From contig BBCA01000003.1 in assembly GCA_001311805.1 (NCBI GenBank), positions 50,344-114,343 on the forward strand: DNA of 64,000 nt, in the 5' to 3' direction. Both the position numbers and the translations under genes were made by a program. Positions 1 through 10,122 of the stretch are shown here, piece by piece. Every line of letters begins with the position of its first letter. Position 1 is the first letter of the stretch. Source of the DNA: Lentibacillus juripiscarius JCM 12147 (GTDB taxonomy: Bacteria; Bacillota; Bacilli; Bacillales_D; Amphibacillaceae). The notes beneath the pieces were generated by a model that saw only the letters and a list, made by a program, of their open reading frames with translations, searched no databases and had not been told where the DNA came from.

Positions 1-553
1 ACCAGTTGTCTGCTCAATCAGTTTATTGATAAACGTCGATTTCCCTACATTTGTCGTCCCTACGATGTATACGTCTTGCTGATTTCTCCAGCGATCAATG
101 GCTTCCGTTAAATCGGACAGCCCATGCCCTTTTACGGAGGAAATCAAATAAACGTCTTTAACGGTAATTCCTGCTTTTTTCGCTTCCGACCGGAGCCATT
201 GGGTAAGCTTTCTCCGGTTCGTCGATTTCGGAAGCAGATCCATTTTATTCCCAACGAGAATCACCGGCTTGTCGCCAATGATCCGCGGCAAGCTCTTAAT
301 AATAGTCCCTTCCGCATCAAAAATATCAATTAGATGAACAACCAATCCTTCTTTGTCCCTAATTTGACTCACCATTCCAAAAAGTCATCATCAGACATAG
401 ACACGTCCTGTATATCATTGTAATGCTTCAGACGGAAACAGCGCTGACATAAGACAGTATCCCTGTCAAGCGCGCTTTCCGGTGTATAGCCAGCCTGATC
501 CGCCTCCGTTGTCTGGATAGGAATTCCACAGCCCTGACAATTGATTTTTCCAT
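1..553 (-). CDS. yqeH: YqeH, ribosome-assembly GTPase (N-terminal part, cut by window edge)
   Basis: Circularly permuted GTPase needed for 30S subunit assembly. Only the N-terminal part lies in the window. The first residues carry a zinc-finger pattern (CQGCG, then about 30 residues on CQRCF), followed by the G4-like NKMD and, near the edge, the P-loop GTTNVGKST; the late position of the P-loop is the signature of circular permutation. It follows yqeG with 2 nt between yqeG's stop and this ATG, and its ribosome binding site overlaps the end of yqeG, so the two are one operon. Two single-base frameshifts break the frame: a 5-T run at 545-549 one base too short, and one near the 5-A run at 379-383. 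I read both as sequence errors. Identification rests on motifs and synteny. Confidence 0.9.
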
Positions 554-555
554 AT

Positions 556-1071
556 TTACTCCTCCCAGCTTATCTTACCCTTCCTGCGCATAAAACTTAA
601 AATTCGCCGTTCAATTTTCCGGTTTATCCGGGTGACTTTTCCATCCGTCTGTACAATTGGCACTACCAGAATTGTATAAAACCCTGCCATATTGCCGCCA
701 AGAATGTCTGTTAGAATCTGGTCACCAACAACGACAATTTCTTCTTTCTTTAATTTCATCTCCTTTGCAGCACGTTTGAATGCGTGGCTCAGTGGCTTTC
801 TTGCACTGAAAACAAATGGCGTATCAAGCGGTTCGGAAAAAAGCTTCACCCGTTCCATTTTATTATTGGAGATAATCGTTACTTTTATATTATGTTCATT
901 CATTATCCTGAACCATTCCATTATTTCAGGTGTCGCATCCTTTACATCCCATGCGACAAGCGTGTTATCCAAATCGGTAATGATCCCTTTTATCCCCTTT
1001 TGCTGCAAGTCGGCCGGATGAATATCAAAAACACTTTTTACATGCTGATTCGGCAAAAACAATTTAAACAA
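556..1071 (-). CDS. yqeG: YqeG, HAD-family phosphatase
   Basis: HAD-superfamily hydrolase of the IIIA type, 171 residues, full length. Motif I is DLDNT at residues 33-37, the motif II serine is in SNN at 68-70, the motif III lysine is K92, and motif IV is GDQ..TD at 116-122. The physiological substrate is not established for the family. The start is a TTG codon preceded by AGAGGTG. A possible promoter lies upstream (TTGAAC at 1127-1132, TAATAC at 1105-1110, 16-bp spacer). It is the first gene of the yqeG-yqeH operon and is transcribed away from sda, as in B. subtilis. Confidence 0.92.
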   Translation of the reverse strand: MFKLFLPNQHVKSVFDIHPADLQQKGIKGIITDLDNTLVAWDVKDATPEIMEWFRIMNEHNIKVTIISNNKMERVKLFSEPLDTPFVFSARKPLSHAFKRAAKEMKLKKEEIVVVGDQILTDILGGNMAGFYTILVVPIVQTDGKVTRINRKIERRILSFMRRKGKISWEE

Positions 1072-1299
1072 CCCGTCACACCTCTTACTGCTACTATTTC
1101 GATTGTATTATTCCCTTTTGCAATACGTTCAACCATACGTTAATTTTAATAGAATATACAGCATTTGCCTATTATAACGTAAACCAGTACCAACTTTCCA
1201 CATTGAAAACAAACATATTGGAGCAAATCCATACTGTTTTTTTCTGCTCTATGAATAGTATGCCAGAAACCGTTCGACAATTTCAGGCATAATTCGATA

Positions 1300-1434
1300 T
1301 GTGGATAACTCAGTGCACATAGTCCACAGCGAAATATCAACATTTTCGCTCGTTTTATTATCCTGTGCACAGGTTATCTACAAACGAATGTGGATAACAG
1401 AATGCTTGTTCCGGCTACTATTTCATGGTAAATT
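1300..1434 (+). promoter_or_regulatory. DnaA-box cluster and promoter upstream of sda
   Basis: The 419-bp gap between yqeG and sda holds DnaA-box sequences: TGTGGATAA at 1300-1308, TTATCTACA at 1374-1382 (one mismatch to TTATCCACA) and TGTGGATAA at 1389-1397. A possible SigA promoter for sda follows (TTGTTC at 1406-1411, 17-bp spacer, TAAATT at 1429-1434). In B. subtilis, DnaA activates sda transcription through boxes here, coupling replication initiation to a block on sporulation. The boxes are seen directly; their role here is inferred from that homology. Confidence 0.75.
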
Positions 1435-1490
1435 ATTAAATATCATCAAGTTATGCAGCAAGCGTTGAAAAAGTTAGGAGGGCTATATTC

Positions 1491-1631
1491 ATGGAATATT
1501 TGTCAGATGAGCTGCTGCTGGAATCCTATTATAAAGCAAATGAATTAAACTTAAGCCCCGACTTTATATACCTTATTGAAAAAGAAATCAGCAGAAGGAG
1601 TTTAACGCACAAAATCAAATCACATAGCTGA
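1491..1631 (+). CDS. sda: Sda, sporulation checkpoint inhibitor of KinA
   Basis: A 46-residue protein that binds the dimerisation domain of histidine kinase KinA and stops the sporulation phosphorelay when replication is perturbed. It begins [16 protein letters not shown] and keeps the family's two-helix hairpin pattern (SDELL, then [13 protein letters not shown], then RRSL). The ATG is preceded by AGGAGG. Its position beside yqeG and the DnaA boxes upstream agree with the B. subtilis locus. It stands alone, followed by a terminator. Confidence 0.93.
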   Translation: MEYLSDELLLESYYKANELNLSPDFIYLIEKEISRRSLTHKIKSHS

Positions 1632-1648
1632 CCAATATCGCCATCACC

Positions 1649-1680
1649 CCCCTTGTCATCAAATTGACAAGGTTTTATTT
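1649..1680 (+). terminator. Terminator of sda
   Basis: Stem CCTTGTCA (1651-1658) pairs with TGACAAGG (1665-1672) over a 6-nt loop, followed by a T-rich tract. Confidence 0.8.
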
Positions 1681-1791
1681 TCTGTAACACGGGATTGTGA
1701 TAAGCTGACCATGATAATATCAAAACCCTGGCACAAACTACTTAAAAAATAGAAATATTGCCTTTCATACTTAGAGGAGGACTTTAACCAG

Positions 1792-4126
1792 ATGCTTTAC
1801 ATAGTACTTATTCCACTTCTGCTTGCCTGTATCATCCCTTTCATCAGCAAAATGAAACATAAACTGCATACAGGAATTCCTGTACTTCTGATTCCGGCAG
1901 CAGTTTTTCTCTACTTTATCCGTTTTATCGGAACAGGTTTTGAACCTGTCCGGCAATCATATGACTGGATTCCGTCACTCGGCATTAATTTTGATTTCTA
2001 CCTGGACGGCCTGAGTCTCTTATTTGTATTGCTGATTAGCGGAATCGGTACTCTGGTAGTTCTGTATTCCATTTATTATCTTGACAGAAATGAACGTTTG
2101 GGACATTTTTACGTTTACTTACTGATGTTTATGTCAGCTATGCTTGGCGTCGTGCTTTCCGATAACATTTTTGTGCTATATACGTTTTGGGAATTGACAT
2201 CCATTTCTTCCTTTTTGCTGATTGGCTATTGGCATTTTAAGGAAAAGTCCAGATACGGTGCACTAAAATCCATGCTTATCACCATTTTGGCGGTTTAAGC
2301 ATGTTCGGCGGATTTATTCTGTTATCCGTTATGACAGGGACATCGAGTATCCAGATCATGATCAGTAATTCTGAAGTCATCATGAACAGTCCATACATGC
2401 CGCTTGCCCTCGGATTTATTTTATTGGGGGCATTCACCAAATCGGCCCAATTTCCGTTCCATATCTGGCTGCCTGATGCAATGGAAGCACCGACACCTGT
2501 CAGTGCTTACTTGCACTCAGCAACCATGGTAAAGGCTGGACTGTTTCTGGTGGCGCGATTCTCACCGATTTTCGCTGATTATGAATGGTTCTTTATCATT
2601 GTAAGCATCGCCGGCATCATCACATTATGCTGGGGATCCTACATGGCCGTTCACCAGACAGACCTGAAAGCTATTTTAGCCTTTTCAACAATCAGTCAAT
2701 TGGGCATGATTATGGCGATGCTGGGTTTTGGCACAGAGGTCGCGATTTTTGCAGCTGTTTTCCATATTCTTTGCCACGCTACATTCAAAGGAAGTCTGTT
2801 TATGGTTGCCGGTATTGTCGACCATGAAACAGGTACACGTGATATACGGAAGCTGGGCGGACTGATGACATTCATGCCAATGACTGCGGCACTGGCGTTT
2901 TTTGGCACCTTTTCCATGGCAGGCATTCCGCTGCCATTTCTGAATGGGTTTTACAGTAAAGAACTGTTTTTCGAATCAACACTAGAGTTGCCGGCAGACG
3001 CTAGTGCTGTGGCGAATTTTCTCGTGGAGGCCATTCCATACTTAGCAGTGTTTGGCAGTATTTTCACCTTTGTCTATTCGCTCTACTTCCTTTTCGGTAC
3101 GTTTGCAGGTAAAAACAAACCGGCCAACTGCCCAAACAACCGCATGAAGCACCGTTTGGCATGCTTATCGCACCACTTATCCTGGTACTTGGCGTTATTC
3201 TGATTGGCCTGTTTCCGAACGCATTTAATGGCACGTTCATTGCACATGCCGCGGAAGCAGTAGCAGGAACAACCATTGTAAAAGAAATTACGTTCTGGCA
3301 TGGTTTTGAGTCAACTGCCTTTCAAATGTCGCTGGCGGTTGTAGCGATTGGTGCTGTCCTTGTTTCCACAAGAAGGAAGTGGAGCAAGGTTTATAGCTTC
3401 GTTCCCGGCCAGAGGAGTGTCAATAACATTTACGACAGTATTATTGCTAAATTGGACAGCTGGTCAGGGAATATTACCAGATTCTATATGACAGGGTCCT
3501 TAAGGCTTTATATTGCCATCATTCTAAGCACCATCCTTTTGGTAACACTTGGATTTATGCTGGCAACTGACGGCTTCACGATTGATTTCAGCAACCTTGC
3601 GTCCGTGACCGCTACAGAGGTAGCCGTCGTTCTCGTCATTGTTGCTGCGGCAATCGGAACCATTTTTGCAAAACAGAACCTTGGTGCTATATTGATTGCC
3701 GGTGTGGTGGGCTATGGCGTCTCTCTCTTGTTCGTCATTTACCGGGCACCTGATTTGGCACTGACCCAACTTGTGGTTGAGACCGTCTCAGTGGCACTGT
3801 TTTTACTCTGTTTTTATCACTTGCCGAATTTGGACAACAATAAAGAACCAGCAAGCACTCGGTTGACAAATGGCATTGTTTCCATTGGATTTGGCGCACT
3901 AATGACGCTGATTGGCATTTCCGCCCATAGCAGTGACTGGTTTGGCACCATTTCCGACTATTTTCTGGAAACATCGCATTCGCTTGGCGGCGGGGACAAT
4001 GTTGTCAACGTTATTCTCGTTGATATGCGTGGGCTTGACACACTATTTGAAATAACAGTTCTCGGCATTGCAGCGCTTGCCATCTATAGCCTCATTAAGT
4101 TGAAATCAAATAAGGGGGCAAAGTAA
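1792..4126 (+). CDS. mrpA: MrpA, Na+/H+ antiporter large subunit
   Basis: Largest membrane subunit of the Mrp cation/proton antiporter, homologous to NuoL of complex I, important for Na+ efflux and alkaline pH homeostasis. The product is about 778 residues, close to the B. subtilis length of about 800. The N-terminal two thirds is the proton-translocating module (FWELTSISSFLLIG, HSATMVKAGL, FHILCHATFKG); the C-terminal part has the MbhD/MbhE-like region ending with MRGLDTLFEITVLG. The ATG follows an AGGAGG. Two frameshifts occur: a GG at about 2289 where GGG restores the frame, and another near 3115-3130. First gene of the operon; the next ATG begins directly after its stop. Confidence 0.92.
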
Positions 4127-4465
4127 ATGGAGTTTATCATTTTAATTCTGGCAGGAATTCTATTTGCCACTGCCATTTATAATCTGCTGCAAAAACAGCT
4201 GCTGCGGATAATTATCGGGACTGTCCTGCTGTCCCATGGTGCACACTTATTCATCCTGACCATGGGGAAGCTGAAACAGGGTAATCCACCTATCCTGACA
4301 GAAGGGATATCTGAATATACGGATCCATTGCCACAGGCGCTCATCCTGACATCAATTGTCATCAGCTTTGGGATTACAAGCTTGCTTCTGGTACTGGCAT
4401 ACCGGACAGCAACCGAAAATGATACTGATAATATGGAACAATTAAGGGGTAACGATAATGAGTAA
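4127..4465 (+). CDS. mrpC: MrpC, Na+/H+ antiporter subunit
   Basis: NuoK-like subunit of the Mrp antiporter, 112 residues, intact, with three predicted membrane segments and the family stretches LLRIIIGTVLLSHGAHL and PLPQALILTSIVISFG. Its ATG abuts the stop of mrpA. In B. subtilis mrpB stands between these two genes; here there is no room for it. Its own 3' end overlaps mrpD by 8 nt, which suggests translational coupling. Confidence 0.94.
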   Translation: MEFIILILAGILFATAIYNLLQKQLLRIIIGTVLLSHGAHLFILTMGKLKQGNPPILTEGISEYTDPLPQALILTSIVISFGITSLLLVLAYRTATENDTDNMEQLRGNDNE

Positions 4466-5931
4466 TCTTGCAGTTTTGCCTATCATCACACCATTAATTG
4501 CGGGTATCATCCTTGCATTCTTTCCGAAGAAACTGCAATGGGTTCGCCCGTTATCCAAACTATTCATTCTTATTAATCTGGTTATTGCCGGACTCCTGCT
4601 CTGGGTGGTCTTTACAGATGGCACCGTCATTCTCGAAACAGGTGACTGGAAAGCGCCATATGGGATCGTCCTAGTTGCTGATAACTGGCGGCACTCCTTG
4701 TATTTACAACGAATATTGTCGCAACCGCCTGCGCGTTCTATGCACCGAGCTCTCTTACAGACAGGAAAGAACGATTCTACTTTTATTCGTTCTTTTTCTT
4801 CTTAATATCAGGTGTGTCCGGTGCTTTTCTGACCGGTGACCTATTCAATATGTTTGTTTTCTTTGAAGTGCTGCTGATGGCTTCCTATGGACTGATTGTT
4901 CTTGGCGGGGATAAAGTGCAGCTGCGCGAATCCATCAAATATGTATTCATTAACTTATTCTCGTCTATGCTGTTTGTAACCGCCGTTGCCTTTATATATG
5001 GCGCGGTTGGAACAGTTAATATGGCCCAGATCGCCCAGCGCGTACAGGAGGTCGATCAGCAGGGAATCCTGACAACCGTCGCGCATCCTTCTGTTTTGTT
5101 TTGCGGTCAAAGCAGCTTTGTTCCCATTATACTACTGGATGCCGAATTCATATGCTGCTCCAAACCCGGTTATTTCGGCACTGTTCGGAGCTTTGCTGAC
5201 GAAGGTTGGAATCTATTCGATTATCCGTGTCTTTTCCTTGATTTTCGTACATAAAACCGGACTGACACACGACATTTTTCATCTGGATTGCAGGTTTATC
5301 GATGATTTTTGGCATCATTGGTGCACTATCAACCAGTAATATCAAGTTGATCATTGCCTACAATATTATTCCGGCTATCGGCTTTATTCTGATGGGGATT
5401 GGCGTATTCAATCAGTTTGCGCTAAGCGGTTCTATCTACTATCTGATCCATGATATGCTTATTAAAGCAAGTCTGTTTTTGCTTGCCGGAACTGTTGTTT
5501 ATGCTGCGGGCACGTCCGATTTGCGCAAATTCAGTGGGTTGATCCATTATTACCCATTTCTCGGCTGGCTTTTGTTCTTGTCAGCATTTGTCTTAGCTGG
5601 AATCCCGCCGTTCAGCGGCTTTATTGGTAAGTTACTGCTACTGAAAGGTGCTTTGGCCAGCAGGGAAGTGGCAATTGTAATTATTGGGCTGCTTACAAGT
5701 CTATTAATCCTTTATTCCATTATGAAAATTTTCATTAATGGATTTTGGGGAGAAAAGGACGAATCAGTCAAACGCATATCATTAAAAGGACGGATTGCCC
5801 CCATTGTCATGCTGCTGGCATTGTCGGTATTTATCGGAGTCGGGGCAGAGTTTATCTATCCGTTTATTGAATCAGTATCCGCTGATTTGCTTCAGCCGGA
5901 AATCTATATTGATGCTGTATTGAAGGAGTAA
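4458..5931 (+). CDS. mrpD: MrpD, Na+/H+ antiporter subunit
   Basis: NuoM/N-like proton-channel subunit of about 491 residues. Visible family stretches are GDLFNMFVFFEVLLMASYGL, FVPLYYWMPNSYAAPNP and ALLTKVGIYSIIRVFSLIF. The frame is broken at least three times: near 4687 (AACTGG where AACCTGG is needed), between about 5075 and 5115, and near 5276 (a short T run). Joining the three frames gives a normal full-length protein, so I treat it as one gene with sequence errors. Confidence 0.9.
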
Positions 5932-6412
5932 TGTATATGGCCTTTCAGATTGTTATCAACCTAATCATTGCGGTAATGTGGATGTTCTTAAGTGAAAGCT
6001 ATACACCAGCCAGTTTCATTGCCGGCTATGCTTTGGGGATCCTGTTATTGCTCCTGTTGAATCGCTTTATACCGGATACATTTTATTTACGGCGTGTATG
6101 GAGAATAACGAAATTATTGGTTTGTTCATCAAGGAGCTGATTTCATCAAACATTGACATCGTCAAACTGGTGTACAAACGTGACCCTGAATTTGAACCGG
6201 GCATATTTGCCATGCCGACTGATTTGAAAAACGACTGGGAAATCACCCTGCTTGCAAACCTGATTTCTCTCACGCCTGGCACATTGTCAGTCGCCGTTTC
6301 AGACGACAATGCCTATCTTTACATCCATGCAATGGATATCGATGATATTGACGACTCCATCCATGACATTAAAAATACGTTTGAAAAAGCCATTTCAGAG
6401 GTGACACAATGA
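5931..6412 (+). CDS. mrpE: MrpE, Na+/H+ antiporter subunit
   Basis: Small membrane subunit required for assembly of the Mrp complex, about 160 residues (B. subtilis 158). The N-terminal part is two hydrophobic segments; the C-terminal part has the family's VKLVYKRDPEFEPGIFAMPT region and LISLTPGTLSV. The first ATG overlaps the mrpD stop by one base; a second in-frame ATG lies 6 nt later. One frameshift near 6117 splits it. Confidence 0.88.
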
Positions 6413-6720
6413 GCAGTCTTCTTTCTGCAACTGAAACCATATTGTATATCGCAACAATTGCTGGTCTTGTGGGGATTTCCATCTCCCTGCTCCTGCTTTT
6501 GTACCGAATCATCAACGGACCCACCAATGCTGACCGTGCAGTGGCACTCGATTCCATTGGCATGAATTTAATGGGACTTGCCGCATTGATGGCAATACTA
6601 GTTGTTACAACGAAATTCAATGACGTTATTTTGCTCATTGGGATTCTCCTGTTCATTGGAACGATAGCAGTAGCCAAATATCTGGAAAGGGGTGTCATTA
6701 TTGATCGAAACGTGGATTGA
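6409..6720 (+). CDS. mrpF: MrpF, Na+/H+ antiporter subunit
   Basis: Small hydrophobic subunit of 103 residues with three membrane segments and the family motif RIINGPTNADRAVALD. Its ATG overlaps the stop of mrpE (ATGA). It is intact. The last 20 bases overlap the start of mrpG. Confidence 0.92.
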   Translation: MSSLLSATETILYIATIAGLVGISISLLLLLYRIINGPTNADRAVALDSIGMNLMGLAALMAILVVTTKFNDVILLIGILLFIGTIAVAKYLERGVIIDRNVD

Positions 6721-7076
6721 GATAACACTGAACATCGTCATAGCCTTTTTTACTGTCAGGAACATTTTTCATCCTGTCAAGTTCCATTGGCATTGTCCGA
6801 TTCCCTGACGTTTATACACGACTCCATGCAGCCACAAAAGCTTCCACTCTCGGTATTGCCGGCTTATTGATTGGTGCCTTTTTATTCATGTACGCTGAAC
6901 ACGGCATTGCCAGTGGTAAGCTATTACTGGCTATTCTCTTCACCCTGCTGACTGCCCCTGTGTCCGGACATATGATTTCTCGTGCTGCTCATCGCAACGG
7001 AGTAAAACCCGTTCTGAAAAACAGGACAGACGAATACGAACGAACGATTCAGCAACATATGGAAAAACAAAAGTGA
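6701..7076 (+). CDS. mrpG: MrpG, Na+/H+ antiporter subunit
   Basis: Last subunit of the Mrp antiporter, about 124 residues. The core IGIVRFPDVYTRLHAATKA followed by TLGIAGLLIGAFLF is diagnostic for the MnhG/PhaG family. I place the start at the TTG at 6701, inside mrpF and preceded by AAGGGG, because it yields the correct N-terminal hydrophobic segment. One frameshift near 6759 separates the first 20 residues from the rest. Confidence 0.88.
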
Positions 7077-7100
7077 CCTGATCTGAGGGTCACTTTTTTT
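7073..7100 (+). terminator. Terminator of the mrp operon
   Basis: GTGACC pairs with GGTCAC around an 8-nt loop, followed by a run of seven Ts. Confidence 0.85.
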
Positions 7101-7260
7101 ATAGAATGACGACTGTTTTCGGTTAGTTGTCGCCGTTTCCCCCACTTCTGATCATGATTTTGCTTACGATTTTTCTGGGACAGACACAAAAGCGCATTTT
7201 CTTCATATACATGTGTATATAGGCAATAGCCCAGCAGGTATTTGAAGGAGGTGCATCCGT

Positions 7261-7966
7261 TTGTCAGGTGTTTTGAGTTTTCTGGCCTTACTTATCAAGG
7301 AAGCACTATTTTTGTTTCCTATGTGAAAAACCATGCATTCCCCCAGCCGCTTCCACCTGAAGAAGAAAAGAAATACATCAAACAGATGCAGGAAGGTGAT
7401 GGAGAAGCCAGGAATAAACTGATTGAACACAATTTGCGACTGGTGGCGCATATTGTAAAAAATTCGAAAACACCGGAGAAGATATGGAAGATCTTATTTC
7501 CATTGGAACCATTGGTCTGATAAAAGGGATAGAAAGCTACTCCCCCGATAAAGGAACCAAACTTGCAACGTATGCTGCCCGGTGTATCGAAAATGAAATT
7601 CTGATGCACTTACGATCTCTGAAAAAGGTAAAGAAAGACGTTTCGCTTCAGGACCCGATTGGTCAGGATAAAGAGGGAAATGAAATCAGCCTGATGGATA
7701 TCCTTGAGGCAGAAAACCAAAATATTATCGAGTACATCCAGCTTAATATGGAAATTGAAAAAATGAATGAATACTTAGCTGTGCTGGACAGCAGGGAAAA
7801 AGAAGTTGTCCTGTATCGTTATGGGCTGAATGATTATAAAGAAATGACACAGCGGGAAATTGCAAAAATGCTGGATATTTCCAGAAGTTATGTATCGCGG
7901 ATTGAAAAAAGGGCATTAATGAAGGTATTTCATGAATACTACCGAAAAGAAAGAGGCAGGGAATAG
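7261..7966 (+). CDS. sigK: Pro-SigK, late mother-cell sporulation sigma factor
   Basis: Directs late mother-cell transcription during sporulation. It is made as an inactive precursor; SpoIVFB, encoded near 62 kb in this window, removes the roughly 20-residue hydrophobic pro-sequence ([19 protein letters not shown]). The mature part starts [11 protein letters not shown], followed by region 2 ([28 protein letters not shown]) and region 4 with a helix-turn-helix ([23 protein letters not shown]). I choose the TTG at 7261, 8 nt after AAGGAGGTG, because it restores the pro-sequence. Two frameshifts (near 7320 and in the A run at 7455-7461) are homopolymer shortfalls. The gene is contiguous: no skin-like element interrupts it. 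CATATACAT near 7204 may belong to a SigE/SigK promoter. Confidence 0.93.
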
Positions 7967-7967
7967 T

Positions 7968-7997
7968 GCGCGCATAACCATTATGCGCGCTCTTTTT
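7968..7997. terminator. Bidirectional terminator between sigK and the yrhC-like gene
   Basis: Perfect stem GCGCGCATAA / TTATGCGCGC (7968-7977, 7981-7990) with a 3-nt loop and T run. It overlaps the stop codon of the convergent gene and can serve both. Confidence 0.85.
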
Positions 7998-8220
7998 CCT
8001 TTATTTTCTGTTTCAAATAATGAGAGTAAAGCATAAACAGGGCGGCAGCAGCAGTGACAACAAATGACAGCACGGCCAGTCCTCTGCCATCGGGGGAATA
8101 ATGGATATACGTGTTAATGACCGTCCCCATATATAAATAAGACGCCAAAATTAAAAGTGTTACCGTAAATCGGCGAAAATCCTGCAGTTTCATCTCCAGT
8201 TTCTCCTTATGATGTTTCAT
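7981..8220 (-). CDS. YrhC-like small membrane protein
   Basis: A protein of 79 residues with two hydrophobic helices (VTLLILASYLYMGTVI and LAVLSFVVTAAAALFML) and a basic C-terminus. It resembles the YrhC family, which in B. subtilis lies in the mtnN-mccA-mccB methionine-to-cysteine cluster, and here it lies just downstream of mtnN. No function is established. I start at the ATG at 8220, preceded by AGGGGAAGG, and not at the upstream codon of a longer open frame. Confidence 0.7.
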   Translation of the reverse strand: MKHHKEKLEMKLQDFRRFTVTLLILASYLYMGTVINTYIHYSPDGRGLAVLSFVVTAAAALFMLYSHYLKQKIKEKERA

Positions 8221-8293
8221 ATCTACCTTCCCCTTTCTACCAAGCATCATAACATATGAAACCGGACTGGGTGGAAGGTAAATCATGGATAAG

Positions 8294-8983
8294 CTAAATG
8301 GATTCAACTATGTTCATAATTAAAGCAGCTGCATTTCCGGCTGCAGTTTCCAGAAATGAATCAAACGAGACGGATGAATCTTTGCCTGCAATATCCGATA
8401 ATGCTCTAATAATCACAAATGGCGTCTGATACTGATAACTTACTTGAGCAATCGATGCCGCTTCCATTTCCGCAGCAATCATGGACGGGAATTGTTCACG
8501 TACAAACGCAACCCTTTCAGCATCTTCCATGAAGGAATCACCTGTTGCAATGATTCCTTCCTTCCAGTTTAATTCAAGCTCTTGCATTGCCTGTCGCGCT
8601 TTTTCAATCAACCCGGTATCCGCTTCATACTTCGCCGGCATTCCGGGGACTTGTCCATACACGTAATCAAATGCTGTAGCATCAACATCATGATGAACAA
8701 CATCGGTGGAAATAACCACATCCCCAACATCCAAATCCTCACTGAATCCACCCGCTGATCCAGTGTTAATGACACATGTGGGATGAAACCGTTCATGCAT
8801 GATTGTTGCTGCCATTGCTGCGTTCACTTTGCCAATCCCTGATTTCAATAATACAGCATCCCGTTCAAAAAGTTTGCCGTGAATAAATAGACAGCCGGCA
8901 ACCGTTTCTTCAGCAGTATCCGTCATCTTTTCCTTTAGTGTGGCTATTTCTTCATCCATTGCTCCAATAATTCCTATTGTCAT
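8294..8983 (-). CDS. mtnN: MtnN, 5'-methylthioadenosine/S-adenosylhomocysteine nucleosidase
   Basis: Cleaves adenine from 5'-methylthioadenosine and S-adenosylhomocysteine, feeding methionine salvage and the activated-methyl cycle. About 229 residues. The start at 8983 follows GAGGAGGAA and gives MTIGIIGAMDEE, placing the conserved glutamate at position 12. INTGSAGG, AAEMEAAS and ALSDIAG contain the other catalytic and binding residues (a Glu and the general-acid Asp). It is intact. Confidence 0.95.
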   Translation of the reverse strand: MTIGIIGAMDEEIATLKEKMTDTAEETVAGCLFIHGKLFERDAVLLKSGIGKVNAAMAATIMHERFHPTCVINTGSAGGFSEDLDVGDVVISTDVVHHDVDATAFDYVYGQVPGMPAKYEADTGLIEKARQAMQELELNWKEGIIATGDSFMEDAERVAFVREQFPSMIAAEMEAASIAQVSYQYQTPFVIIRALSDIAGKDSSVSFDSFLETAAGNAAALIMNIVESI

Positions 8984-9007
8984 GTTCTTCCTCCTCTGGT
9001 GCATCTA

Positions 9008-9722
9008 TTATTCAAAGCGCCATTTCTGATCGTTTTCTTTTAGCCGTTCTACTTTTGTCGGTTTCCATCCCTTATTACTGACCCAGGACAAATAAACTCG
9101 GTACACCTCTGATTCATCCTGACTGGACACAGTGGCAAGCACCTCCTGTTCACCATTCCTGGAAATATACCACATGACAAAAGCATTCACATTTAAATCT
9201 GTAGCTGCCACAACCGCTTGACGCATTTCCTTTCTGTCCTGTGAACCTTCGTCATAGTTGATGGTATGGGGCTCGGTCTGTTCAGTACCAACTGGTTCCC
9301 AATTACCGGTATAAGCCTCGATAACGTTATCGTCAGAGGACTCCACTTTCCTGGTGGTGACATCATCTTCGGAATCAGCATTTGCTGCAGTGTCTTCTTC
9401 GTTCTCTGGAGTGGCGTCCTCCCTATTGTCTTCATTATTCGTCGCTTGTCCACGCCGCTGCTTTCCGAATCGGTATGATCATCGGATGCCTGCGTATGAT
9501 CCGCATTATCATTATTTTGTTCCGTTTCATCTTCTGACGATGCAGTCTGACCACCATCTTCAGGGTCCGCTTTGTCCGCCTTATCGTCACCGCCAAAATA
9601 AGGAGAAGCACCAGTGCAATTAACAGCACACTCCCGAGCACAATGAAAATGGATAACGATTTCGTATTCTTTCTTCTCTTGTCATATTTATTGACTCTTG
9701 ATAAATGATCGTAATCAGACAC
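9008..9722 (-). CDS. yrrS: YrrS-family (DUF1510) membrane-anchored protein
   Basis: About 238 residues: a short basic N-terminus (NKYDKRRKN), one membrane anchor (IFIVLGSVLLIALVLLLIL), a long low-complexity acidic linker rich in Glu, Asp and Asn, and a folded C-terminal DUF1510 domain (from VIEAYTGNWEP through WKPTKVERLKENDQKWRFE). In B. subtilis yrrS lies beside pbpI; no penicillin-binding protein gene follows here. Two frameshifts (near 9598 and 9450) lie in the linker; correcting both gives a continuous protein. Function unknown. Confidence 0.8.
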
Positions 9723-10122
9723 TGTTGAAACCCTCCTATCTTATCTTCTATTATAGTATCATATTTTTTCAGCAATGTTATATGCCATTAGAAGCAGATT
9801 TGCGGAATATAATTTTTTCTTATACGCTGCGGGGAGTGCTTCACCGAAAAAACTTGCAACACGACGAGAACCAAGTATTCTGCCGTAGTGAATTCAAGCA
9901 CTCATCTATCATTAGAACTGGAGAAAGTGTCACGAAAGAGAATTTTCAGTGTGTCGCAGTTTATATCAATTGCTAAGTAAGGGTTTCATTCTCTAAATAG
10001 CAACATCTTTTAGAAAACCGTCTTTTTATAAAGTCACCCATCATGACATTACAAAAAAAGAGAAGCCGGTCAGCCTCTCTTGATCCTGCTATATACTTAC
10101 GGCCCTGGGTGGCATCCATACG
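9723..10122. repeat. Gap with a degenerate copy of dispersed repeat family A
   Basis: No gene is visible in this 400-bp stretch. Bases about 9800-9975 match, in inverted orientation, the repeat at 31.0 kb: shared segments are CATTAGAACTGGAGAAAGT and GTGTCGCAGTTTATATCAA. The same end segment recurs at 45.96 kb. The greA terminator lies at 10053-10081. Confidence 0.6.
10053..10081 (-). terminator. Terminator of greA
   Basis: Read on the minus strand, AGAGAGGC pairs with GCTTCTCT around a short loop and runs into seven Ts. Confidence 0.75.

Noticed and set aside
1146..1370. A 74-codon minus-strand frame upstream of yqeG
   Set aside because: It runs through the DnaA-box region, has no binding site and an implausible composition rich in Cys and Leu.
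1792..4126. mrpA as three separate genes or a decayed operon
   Set aside because: The three pieces join by single-base corrections in base runs into one normal MrpA, and the same kind of error affects essential genes.
7261..7966. Programmed rearrangement of sigK (skin-like element)
   Set aside because: Apart from two run-length errors the gene is contiguous; no inserted DNA, recombinase gene or site is present.
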